NCBI GenBank assembly: GCA_031264715.1
Contig: JAISDP010000316.1
Span: 1 to 10,012 of the forward strand
Source of the DNA: Bacteroidales bacterium
GTDB taxonomy: Bacteria; Bacteroidota; Bacteroidia; Bacteroidales; UBA4181
DNA length: 10,012 nucleotides
Direction of reading: 5' to 3'
The first letter of the stretch is position 1. The number at the start of each line of letters is the position of its first letter. The notes below the pieces were generated by a model. The model was given only the letters and a program-made list of their open reading frames with translations, searched no databases and was not told where the DNA came from. Positions 1 to 6,636 of the stretch are shown here, piece by piece. A program made the position numbers and the translations under genes.

Positions 1-70
1 ATAATATTTAGGGTGGAATCTGTGGTGAGTACAAAATATTCATATCTTCGCTCATCATTTTTATAAATCC

Positions 71-2971
71 ATGACTCGTTTGCCCATCCGTGAACTCCGT
101 CTCGACGGGGAAATCAAAGACGATATTGTAACCCGTACCCTGTATGCCACCGATGCCTCATCGTATCGCGAGATGCCTGTGGCTGTAGCTTTTCCGAAAT
201 CTACGGCAGATGTCAAGGCTATTCTTGCTTTCGCGAAAAAGCACAGCGCCAGTATTATCCCGCGGACAGCAGGGACGTCATTGGCCGGGCAGGTGGTTGG
301 CAGCGGGATTGTGCTGGATGTATCGCGCCACATGACCGGCATCCTGAACACAGATGTGGAAGGACGCCGTGTTACCGTACAGCCGGGCGTGGTGCTGGAC
401 GAGTTGAACCTATACCTTGCCCCGTACGGATTGTTCTTCGCACCCGAAACTTCCACCTCCAACCGTTGCATGATAGGCGGCATGACGGGCAACAACTCCT
501 GTGGCGCACATTCGCTGGTATATGGCAGTGTCCGCGATCACCTCATCGCAGTGAAAGCAATCCTGAGCGATGGAAGCGAAGCCGGGTTCAAAACCCTGAC
601 AACAGGCGAGTTTCACGAAAAGCGCCAACTGCCCGGTTTGGAAGGTGATATTTACCGTAATGTCTGGGAGACGCTGACTGACGGTATCAATCGCAACCGT
701 ATTGCCGATGCTTATCCCGATAAAGCGATACGTCGCCGTAATCACGGCTATGCACTGGATTTGCTGATGGATAGCGAGCCGTTCATAGAAAATGGCGAGC
801 CGTTCAACTTTTGCAAGCTATTGGCTGGTTCCGAGGGTACTTTATGCGTGTTTACGGAACTTACCCTGAATCTCGAACCCATTCCCGCCAAGGAAAAAGC
901 GTTGCTGTGTGTGCATTTCGCCAGTTTGGAAGAGGCGTACCGGGCTAACCTGGTTGCATTAAAATATCACCCTACGGCCGTTGAACTGGTGGACAAGGCC
1001 ATACTCGACCTTACCCTGCAAAACCCCGAACAAACACGTAACCGTTTCTTTGTGGAAGGCGATCCTGCTGCTTTGCTGATGATAGAACTGCTTGGCGATA
1101 CCCGTGAAGAGGTCATGGATATTTGCCGCAGCATCAGGGAAGAGATGCGTAGTGCAGGCCTTGGCTATGCCTTTCCTACGCTATGGAGCGGAGATATTGT
1201 AAAAGCGTATAACTTGCGGAAAGCGGGCTTGGGAGTATTATCGAACATGGTGGGCGATGCCAAGCCCGTAAATGTAGTGGAGGACACTGCCGTAGCGCCT
1301 GCAAAGCTTCCGGCCTACCTGGCCGAATTCAAGGAAATACTTCGCAAATACCGGTTGGAATGTGTGTATTATGCCCATATCGGTACGGGAGAACTGCACC
1401 TGCAACCGGTATTGGACATCAAAACCCGCGAAGGCGTTGAACTATGGCGTACCCTTGCCGTAGAAGCAGCGCATTTAGTTAAGAAATATAAGGGATCATT
1501 GAGTGGCGAACATGGTGACGGGCGTCTGCGTGGCGAATTTATCCCGTTCATGTATGGCGAGGACGTTTATCAGCTTTTACGAAAAATCAAATATACCTGG
1601 GACCCGGATAGATTACTCAATCCCGGAAAGATCATCGATACGCCGCCGATGAATGCTTCGCTCCGGTTTGAAGCAGGTGCGCCAACCCCCGAATTTGATA
1701 CGGTTTTTGATTTCTCGAACGTGCTGGGCTATATGCGTGCTGTGGAGAAATGCAATGGTTCGGGCGATTGCCGTAAGAGTTCCCTGGTTGGCGGGACGCT
1801 TTGCCCAAGCTACATGGCTTCCAAAGATGAGCAGCTTACTGCACGTGGCCGTGCCAACATCCTCCGTACATTCCTTATCGGCGGCAAGCAAGCGGAAACA
1901 CTCACCGAAGCAGATGTATACGAGGTGTTAAGCTGGTGCCTGTCATGCAAAGCGTGTAAATCCGAATGTCCTTCGAGTGTGGACATGGCCAGGCTTAAAG
2001 CCGAATTTCTGCAACGATATTACGATAAGCATGGCATCCCGCTGCGAAGCCGCCTCATCGCCAATCTCAATGCTATCAATACGATTGGCGCTATAGCCCC
2101 AGGTATTGTCAACTTTTTTTCCAACAGCACACTGGTAAAAAAAATGATCGGCTTCGCTCCGCAACGTTCCGTACCCAAATTGGCAAACCGTACACTCAAC
2201 GGGCATTTAAAAGGCTACCGGCATATCGCCTGCCAATCCCAACGTAAGGTATACCTGTTCAATGATGAATTTACCAACTGTTACGACTCGGATATGGGAC
2301 TGACAGCAGTCAAGCTGTTGGAAAAATTGGGCTACCGGGTCGAAATCCCCGTTCACAAAGAGAGCGGCAGGGCGGCAGTTTCTAAAGGCTTGCTGGAAAA
2401 AGCGCGACGGTTTGCCGATGCCAATGTACAGGCTCTGCATCCGTTGATCAGCGATGAAACACCCTTAATCGGCATCGAGCCGTCGGCAATCCTCAGTTTC
2501 CGCGATGAATACCCCGAGCTGGTCAGCGCAGGAATACAGGGTAAAGCGCGCAATTTGGCACGCAACACTTTCCTGATAGACGAATTCATCGCCGCCGAAA
2601 TGCAAAAGGGCAACATCACAAGGAAACAGTTCACCCGGCAAGCCGCAATCATTAAATATCACGGGCATTGCCAGCAGAAAGCAGTGATATCTACTGCCAC
2701 TACCACGTATATGTTGTCGTTTCCCGAAAACTACACGGTGGAAGAAATCAAATCGGGCTGTTGCGGCATGGCCGGTTCGTTCGGATACGAAAAAGAACAT
2801 TACGGGCTGTCGGTGAAGATTGGGGAAATGGTACTGTTTCCCGAAGTACGCAAAGCTATGCCCGACACCATTATTGCTGCTTCGGGAACCAGTTGCCGGC
2901 ATCATATTGCCGAAAATACGGGACGAACGGCTAAACATCCGGTGGAGGTGCTTTGGGAAGCCCTGGTTTGA
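71..2971 (+). CDS. FAD-linked oxidase / [4Fe-4S] / CCG-domain fusion, YdiJ-type D-2-hydroxyacid dehydrogenase
   Basis: This 966-aa cytoplasmic oxidoreductase probably oxidises a D-2-hydroxyacid (D-2-hydroxyglutarate or D-lactate) to the 2-oxoacid, passing electrons from FAD through iron-sulfur centres to an acceptor. Three modules are visible. An FAD-binding PCMH-type domain covers about residues 35-210, with PRTAGTS at 64-70 and GGMTGNNSCG at 136-145. The oxidase C-terminal domain covers about 260-535, with HIGTGELH at 436-443 and GEHGDG at 479-484; H436, H443, E480 and H481 fit the metal/substrate ligands of the D-2-hydroxyglutarate dehydrogenase family. A ferredoxin part follows, with CNGSGDC at 561-567, C578, and CLSCKACKSECP starting at C623 (C623, C626, C629, C633). 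A CCG region ends the protein (HGHC 864-867, CCG 897-899). Length and order match the roughly 1000-aa YdiJ-like fusion proteins. The ATG at 71 sits just before the conserved N-terminus; a weak -7-like box, TATCTTCG, lies at 43-50. The substrate is inferred from family only. The ORF is intact. Confidence 0.9.
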   Translation: MTRLPIRELRLDGEIKDDIVTRTLYATDASSYREMPVAVAFPKSTADVKAILAFAKKHSASIIPRTAGTSLAGQVVGSGIVLDVSRHMTGILNTDVEGRRVTVQPGVVLDELNLYLAPYGLFFAPETSTSNRCMIGGMTGNNSCGAHSLVYGSVRDHLIAVKAILSDGSEAGFKTLTTGEFHEKRQLPGLEGDIYRNVWETLTDGINRNRIADAYPDKAIRRRNHGYALDLLMDSEPFIENGEPFNFCKLLAGSEGTLCVFTELTLNLEPIPAKEKALLCVHFASLEEAYRANLVALKYHPTAVELVDKAILDLTLQNPEQTRNRFFVEGDPAALLMIELLGDTREEVMDICRSIREEMRSAGLGYAFPTLWSGDIVKAYNLRKAGLGVLSNMVGDAKPVNVVEDTAVAPAKLPAYLAEFKEILRKYRLECVYYAHIGTGELHLQPVLDIKTREGVELWRTLAVEAAHLVKKYKGSLSGEHGDGRLRGEFIPFMYGEDVYQLLRKIKYTWDPDRLLNPGKIIDTPPMNASLRFEAGAPTPEFDTVFDFSNVLGYMRAVEKCNGSGDCRKSSLVGGTLCPSYMASKDEQLTARGRANILRTFLIGGKQAETLTEADVYEVLSWCLSCKACKSECPSSVDMARLKAEFLQRYYDKHGIPLRSRLIANLNAINTIGAIAPGIVNFFSNSTLVKKMIGFAPQRSVPKLANRTLNGHLKGYRHIACQSQRKVYLFNDEFTNCYDSDMGLTAVKLLEKLGYRVEIPVHKESGRAAVSKGLLEKARRFADANVQALHPLISDETPLIGIEPSAILSFRDEYPELVSAGIQGKARNLARNTFLIDEFIAAEMQKGNITRKQFTRQAAIIKYHGHCQQKAVISTATTTYMLSFPENYTVEEIKSGCCGMAGSFGYEKEHYGLSVKIGEMVLFPEVRKAMPDTIIAASGTSCRHHIAENTGRTAKHPVEVLWEALV

Positions 2972-3017
2972 CCTGCATCGACCGGTGATGCGTCCTTCCG
3001 TAAAGCTATTTTCTACC

Positions 3018-3054
3018 TTGCCTGTGATGTTTTTACGCTTTTTTATTACCTTTG
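3018..3054 (+). promoter_or_regulatory. candidate Bacteroidota promoter for the VWA gene
   Basis: TACCTTTG at 3047-3054 is an exact match to the Bacteroidota -7 consensus TAnnTTTG. A weak -33 match, TGTG, lies at 3023-3026 with a 20-bp spacer. It falls in the gap between the oxidoreductase stop and the VWA start and would give a leader of roughly 100 nt. The -33 match is imperfect, so this is tentative. Confidence 0.4.
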
Positions 3055-3161
3055 CTTCGCTTGTATCAAGTGATGTCCTTTTGTGTTTTAATACCCTAAA
3101 AACAAACATTATATCTGATACATGCCTTTTTTATCTTAGCAATTCAGGTTTCAATTTAATC

Positions 3162-4316
3162 ATGGAAGATCCCAGGCTGACACGTTGGCGCCTTGTGTTG
3201 GGCAGCCAGGCCGGAGGCGAGCTCGGCAAAATGCAACTCTCCGGGCAAGATTCGGTAATGGATGCTGCATTGGCAGCCATATACGATGGCGGCGGCGGAC
3301 AGGGAAGCGGTAAAGGCGCTGGCCTTGGTCCTTCGGCTCCGAACCTGGCCAAATGGCTTACCGATATTCGTACTTTTTTCCCGCCCGATGTGGTGAGTGT
3401 GATCCAGTCTGACGCCATCGAACGCAAAGGGCTAACCAAGTTGTTGCTCGAACCCGAAACGCTTAAAAACGTGAAGCCCGACATTTCGATGGTGGGTACG
3501 CTGATGGCTCTGAAGGGACAAATACCCGAAAAATCGAAGGATACCGCACGGCAACTCATCAAGGAAGTGGTGGATGAGATCATGAAGCGCATGGAGCAGG
3601 ATTTACGCCGCGCCGTTACGGGAGCGCTCAACAAGCGAGCACATTCGCCCATCAGCAATTTTTCGGCAACCGACTGGAAACGGACGATTAACCGAAACCT
3701 TCGCAACTACGATACCGAAACGAAACGGCTGATTCCTGAAAAATTCTGGTTTTTCGAGCGTAGCCGCAAGCAAAAATCATGGACGGTAATCCTCGACATC
3801 GACCAAAGCGGCTCGATGTGCGATTCGATCATTTATTCGTCTGTCATGGGCTCTATCTTTGCCAGTATGCCGGCATTAGACACCCATGTGGTAGTATTCG
3901 ATACCGAGATAGTAGACCTGACGGAACTTTGCCGCAACGATCCTGTGGATATGCTCTTTGGAGTTCAGTTAGGTGGTGGTACGGACATCAACAAATCAGT
4001 AAGCTATTGCAGCACAATGATCACCGATCCGCGTAAGACCATGTTTATCCTTATCTCCGATCTTTACGAAGGCGGCGTGGAGGCCGGCCTGTTGCGCCGC
4101 CTCGAGGAAATGCATGCCGCCGGGGTGAAGGTGATCACGCTCCTTGCCCTCTCAGACCGTGGCAAGCCCGACTACGACGAACAATTAGCGAAGAAAATCA
4201 GCAAATTGGGCATACCGTGTTTCGGCTGCACGCCCGACCGTCTGCCCGAATTAGTGGAAGCAGCATTGAAGGGTTATGACCTGATGAAGTTCGGCGAAAA
4301 AGGAAGGGAAGCGTAA
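3162..4316 (+). CDS. VWA-domain protein (YehP/CoxE-like)
   Basis: A 384-aa, apparently cytoplasmic protein with no signal peptide. The C-terminal half is a von Willebrand factor A domain with a complete MIDAS metal site: DQSGS at residues 214-218, T274 in GGGTDI, and D300 in ISDLYEG. The N-terminus (TRWRLVLG) and a glycine-rich stretch near residues 43-56 resemble the YehP-like VWA/CoxE family, whose members usually work with a MoxR-type AAA+ ATPase in metal-insertion or protein-remodelling systems. No such ATPase lies in this window, so the partner must be elsewhere or absent. The frame is open upstream to 2820, but that part overlaps the previous gene and encodes sequence unlike the family. 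The ATG at 3162 is chosen because family similarity begins there and the promoter candidate at 3047-3054 precedes it. It converges with the lacI-type gene with 35 bp between stop codons and no clear terminator. Confidence 0.85.
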   Translation: MEDPRLTRWRLVLGSQAGGELGKMQLSGQDSVMDAALAAIYDGGGGQGSGKGAGLGPSAPNLAKWLTDIRTFFPPDVVSVIQSDAIERKGLTKLLLEPETLKNVKPDISMVGTLMALKGQIPEKSKDTARQLIKEVVDEIMKRMEQDLRRAVTGALNKRAHSPISNFSATDWKRTINRNLRNYDTETKRLIPEKFWFFERSRKQKSWTVILDIDQSGSMCDSIIYSSVMGSIFASMPALDTHVVVFDTEIVDLTELCRNDPVDMLFGVQLGGGTDINKSVSYCSTMITDPRKTMFILISDLYEGGVEAGLLRRLEEMHAAGVKVITLLALSDRGKPDYDEQLAKKISKLGIPCFGCTPDRLPELVEAALKGYDLMKFGEKGREA

Positions 4317-4351
4317 TTTGATGGAATACGGATGGCGCTGTTCCGAATGGA

Positions 4352-5365
4352 TCATCCTCCGGTTGATTGCCTCACAATAAGGCTTGTATCGAAAACTATC
4401 GTCTGCGGTTTTTGATTGGGTTTCTCAATATATTTCAGGAACAGGCGTGTAGCCTCCTTTCCCATCTCCACCACCGGGTGTTCAATGGATGAGAGGTTCG
4501 GCTCAATCACTACACATTCCTTTTCATTGTTGAACCCGATGATTTTTACTTTGTCGGGAACGGGTATTCCCGCCTTTTTTAGTGTTAGCAATGCATTGAT
4601 AGCCACATCATCATTGAAACATGAAATACCGTCGGGCGGATTCGGTTGCTGCATCAGCCATTCGATATGGCTGGGCGTATGTTCGGGATTGGTGCCGTTT
4701 TCGATCAGAAATTCGGGAATGAGCGGCAGATCATGGGCCTTGAGCGCCCTCTTAATCCCCTTGATACGGTTTTGGGCGATCGACAGCACCTGTGGACCAC
4801 TCAAATGCGCAATACGCCTGCATCCCTGTTCGATAAGATGTTCTATTGCCTTGAATGCAGCCGCCTCATGGTCGATAATCACTTTCGAACAATCCACTTC
4901 ATCGCTTACACGGTCGAACATGATCACGGGAAAACCATCCTTGAGCAGCGCCTGTAAATATTCGTGGTAATAGGTTTGCCCGGATAATGACATGATCAGT
5001 CCGTCCACGCGGCTGGCTACGAGTTGCCGCACTACTTTATATTCCTGCTCGGCCGACTCGTTGGCTTGCCCGATGAGTACATTATAGCCGGCCGGCAGCA
5101 CCACCTGCTGTATCCCGCTAATAGCCGACGAAAAATATTTGTGCGCGATTTCGGGGACTACCACGCCCAACGTGAATGACCGGTGCGTTTTCAGGCCACG
5201 CGCTTGTGGATTCAATTGAAACCCCCATTTATCGGCCAGCGAATGTACCTTCTGTTTGGTATCTTCGCCAATCTGGTACGAATCGTGCAAAGCTCTCGAA
5301 ACTGTTGATTTCGAAAGGTTCAGTTCGCGGGCAAGGTCTTCAATGGTTTTCTTTTGCGGTAACAT
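4352..5365 (-). CDS. LacI-family transcriptional regulator
   Basis: A 337-aa repressor-type DNA-binding protein that should act as a dimer or tetramer and release or bind DNA on sensing a sugar-like ligand. The N-terminal helix-turn-helix is at residues 7-26 (TIEDLARELNLSKSTVSRAL), followed by the hinge around 52-63 (NPQARGLKTHRS) with the minor-groove leucine L58. A periplasmic-binding-protein-like ligand domain runs from about 65 to 330 (GVVVPEI, DGLIMS, IGFNNEK and SSIEHP segments). The frame extends 28 codons further to 5449, but the family starts right at the helix-turn-helix, and a consensus -7 box lies inside that extension at 5398-5405, so the ATG at 5365 is preferred. It is transcribed away from the SusC/SusD pair. 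Its ligand cannot be read from sequence; control of itself and of the transporter pair is an inference from position and nearby dyads. Confidence 0.93.
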   Translation of the reverse strand: MLPQKKTIEDLARELNLSKSTVSRALHDSYQIGEDTKQKVHSLADKWGFQLNPQARGLKTHRSFTLGVVVPEIAHKYFSSAISGIQQVVLPAGYNVLIGQANESAEQEYKVVRQLVASRVDGLIMSLSGQTYYHEYLQALLKDGFPVIMFDRVSDEVDCSKVIIDHEAAAFKAIEHLIEQGCRRIAHLSGPQVLSIAQNRIKGIKRALKAHDLPLIPEFLIENGTNPEHTPSHIEWLMQQPNPPDGISCFNDDVAINALLTLKKAGIPVPDKVKIIGFNNEKECVVIEPNLSSIEHPVVEMGKEATRLFLKYIEKPNQKPQTIVFDTSLIVRQSTGG

Positions 5366-5397
5366 GGTTACGTGGTGTAATGATTGCTTTCGTCCTG

Positions 5398-5431
5398 CAA
5401 ACATACAAAAAATTGTATCATACGTACCAAT
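5398..5431 (-). promoter_or_regulatory. candidate promoter of the LacI-family gene with overlapping dyad
   Basis: On the minus strand, TATGTTTG (5405-5398) matches the -7 consensus TAnnTTTG exactly, with ATTG (5431-5428) as a -33-like box after a 22-bp spacer. The leader to the ATG at 5365 would be about 25 nt. A dyad, ATACAAaaaaTTGTAT at 5403-5418, overlaps the -7 box and lies inside the spacer, the position expected for an autorepression operator. It lacks the central CG usual for LacI-family operators, and a TACGTA palindrome sits next to it at 5421-5426. Confidence 0.5.
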
Positions 5432-5455
5432 AGTTCTGTTAATTTTCAAGAAATT

Positions 5456-5600
5456 GAAATCGTTGAACGGAACAAACCGCCGCTGTCCGACCTGCCGCCA
5501 TGAAAGCCCTGAAAGAGCGAAATCAAATGAGACATATCTGATTACGCCCCTGACGGGAAACTCATCAAGACATGCCGTCGAAATCCGGCCAAGCCCGAAT
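5456..5600. other. non-coding GC-richer stretch of unknown origin
   Basis: This stretch is visibly richer in G and C than the AT-rich DNA on both sides. The plus frame that runs through it to TAA at 5628-5630 is open and includes CPTCRHESP, but it starts as a shadow inside the lacI-type gene and resembles no family I recognise. The opposite strand also has a long open stretch. It contains CCCTGACGGG at 5548-5557, which recurs inverted at 5859-5868. A gene remnant, an unknown RNA or a dispersed repeat are all possible; I cannot choose between them. Confidence 0.3.
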
Positions 5601-5682
5601 TCTATGACTAGTCCAAGTTTATTTTGTTAAATATTACCAATTATTCATCAAGCACACTCAGCCAAGGGATTCAAGAAGTTTT

Positions 5683-5764
5683 CGCGGTATGGTATTTTGC
5701 TTGTTACCACAGCGATTCTGCGGCTTTTCAAGCCGCAGAATCGCATCTCACAATAAGTACCGCG
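5683..5764. repeat. nested inverted repeats able to fold as a three-way junction
   Basis: Three perfect stems nest without conflict. The outer stem pairs CGCGGTA (5683-5689) with TACCGCG (5758-5764). A small hairpin pairs TGGTA (5690-5694) with TACCA (5705-5709). A perfect 15-bp hairpin pairs GCGATTCTGCGGCTT (5712-5726) with its complement (5730-5744) around a 3-nt TTC loop. No T-run follows the strong hairpin on either strand, so it is not an ordinary intrinsic terminator, and it lies more than 300 bp from any called start. It may be a structured RNA, a palindromic dispersed repeat, or a mobile-element remnant. The pairing is certain; the role is unknown. Confidence 0.6.
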
Positions 5765-5857
5765 TAACATCACTTATTAATAGCAAATAATTTTGATGAC
5801 ATACATATGATAATGGAAATGCCTTTTCAAAAATATTTCGCCGAATGATGGAACGTT

Positions 5858-5925
5858 GCCCGTCAGGGCATTCATAGCAATAGAAATCAATGTGGAAAAT
5901 ATCAACGAAATCTCCGTAGGAGATT
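5858..5925. repeat. pair of short palindromes resembling dispersed intergenic repeats
   Basis: GCCCGTCAGGGC at 5858-5869 has 4-bp arms around GTCA, and AATCTCC-GTA-GGAGATT at 5909-5925 has 7-bp arms around GTA. They are joined by about 40 bp of AT-rich sequence. The core CCCGTCAGGG (5859-5868) appears in inverse orientation at 5548-5557. Short hairpins of this general shape are common between genes in Bacteroidota genomes as far as I recall, so a dispersed repeat family is the simplest reading. Confidence 0.4.
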
Positions 5926-5980
5926 CATGATATTAATTAAAAAAAATAAAAAAAATAACCGCCCCCTAAAACAATTATTT

Positions 5981-6013
5981 TTTGTTTTTGTTCGAAAAAA
6001 TTATTTATATTTG
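5981..6013 (+). promoter_or_regulatory. consensus Bacteroidota promoter of the orphan unit
   Basis: TTTG at 5981-5984 and TATATTTG at 6006-6013 match both halves of the Bacteroidota consensus TTTG...TAnnTTTG, with a 21-bp spacer. This is the best promoter match in the window. Transcription would begin near 6020, about 27 nt before the ATG of the 38-codon ORF. The AT-rich background makes partial matches easy, but a match to both boxes at this spacing is less likely by chance. Confidence 0.6.
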
Positions 6014-6046
6014 CCTCCGATTTTTACTTCAAAAGTATCTTTAATC

Positions 6047-6163
<117 letters not shown>

Positions 6164-6177
6164 CAGCCGATCATTAT

Positions 6178-6213
6178 TACATATATAATGTATCGCGCGC
6201 GCGTGCGCGCGTA
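6178..6213. repeat. adjacent palindromes with a CG alternating tract (Z-DNA-prone)
   Basis: TACAT (6178-6182) and ATGTA (6188-6192) form a dyad around ATATA. Immediately after it, 6194-6213 is 20 nt of strictly alternating pyrimidine and purine, almost all CG, which also folds as a 7-bp hairpin (CGCGCGC at 6194-6200 with GCGCGCG at 6205-6211 around GCGT). Such CG tracts favour left-handed Z-DNA under supercoiling. It sits in an otherwise AT-rich stretch 18 bp after the AG microsatellite. Confidence 0.7.
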
Positions 6214-6365
6214 TTTTACAGCAAACATTTCAGTCGTTTATTCCTGAACTTTTATGTCGTTCTTTTCGAAAAAGACGCCATAAAGGTATTTTCCTGTTTA
6301 TACAATTCTGTTCAGACAAGAGTTGCCGGCATGGTATTTCCTGTCTGCTTGTTTCGTGCCGTTCT

Positions 6366-6410
6366 GGGAGGATTGGATCCGGATGATATCCGGACCGATC
6401 CTCCCTTTTT
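6366..6410 (+). terminator. strong intrinsic terminator
   Basis: GGGAGGATTGG (6366-6376) pairs with the stretch ending at 6405 through one G-T wobble. After a single bulged A at 6377 the stem continues (6378-6384 with 6388-6394) to a GAT triloop at 6385-6387. The 18-bp stem is followed by TTTTT at 6406-6410. It ends the unit starting near 6020 and separates it from the susC-like gene 226 bp downstream. On the minus strand there is no gene for it to serve and no comparable T-run. Confidence 0.85.
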
Positions 6411-6505
6411 GTGACCGTATTCCGTTCCATGACAACGAATGAGACCATAAACCATATCGTTTTTATTAATAAATAAATAGATCATCTATCGTACAAGTCT
6501 AATCA

Positions 6506-6540
6506 GATGCAGACGTTCGCATCCAAAGTCGCAGACGTTC
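6506..6540. promoter_or_regulatory. candidate regulator sites upstream of the susC-like gene
   Basis: GATGCAGACGTTCGCATC at 6506-6523 is an 18-bp imperfect dyad centred on CG, with perfect 5-bp outer arms (GATGC/GCATC). Ten of its bases (GCAGACGTTC, 6509-6518) recur directly at 6531-6540, 22 bp on, about two helical turns. A central CG in a dyad is typical of LacI-family operators, and such a regulator is encoded about 1.1 kb upstream, but a different activator or repressor would fit equally well. Confidence 0.4.
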
Positions 6541-6559
6541 CCGCAGAAAGTCGGGAACG
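6536..6559 (+). other. hairpin in the probable leader of the susC-like gene
   Basis: CGTTCCCG (6536-6543) pairs perfectly with CGGGAACG (6552-6559) around an 8-nt loop. It overlaps the second copy of the 10-bp direct repeat. No T-run follows, so it is not a terminator. It could be a leader RNA stem or an additional operator dyad. No consensus TAnnTTTG box was found between 6411 and 6636, so the transcription start of the transporter pair is not placed. Confidence 0.45.
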
Positions 6560-6636
6560 GTTCGGCAGTTTTATCCTGACAGGGTAAAACCGCACACATA
6601 ATTCTTTTTTAAAAAAGTAAAACAACAGTAGAAAAA

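Noticed and set aside
2975..2991. GCATC/GATGC hairpin after the oxidoreductase stop as a terminator
   Set aside because: It has only a 5-bp stem and no adjacent T-run, so it is too weak to call.
2465..3109. 214-codon open frame on the minus strand
   Set aside because: It is mostly antisense to the conserved CCG domain of the oxidoreductase and has no protein-like motifs.
2820..3161. N-terminal extension of the VWA reading frame by 114 codons
   Set aside because: It overlaps the 3' end of the oxidoreductase gene, lies upstream of the promoter candidate, and encodes sequence unlike VWA/CoxE-type proteins; family similarity begins at the ATG at 3162.
5366..5449. 28-codon N-terminal extension of the LacI-family protein
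   Set aside because: LacI-family proteins start a few residues before the helix-turn-helix, and the predicted -7 box and dyad lie inside this stretch.
5256..5630. 124-codon plus-strand frame containing CPTCRHESP
   Set aside because: It starts inside the antisense strand of the LacI-family gene, has no promoter or family resemblance, and a lone CPTC motif is weak evidence; the intergenic part is described separately as an unknown stretch.
5683..5925. CRISPR array
   Set aside because: The palindromes are not regularly spaced direct repeats, spacers are absent and there are no cas genes in the window.
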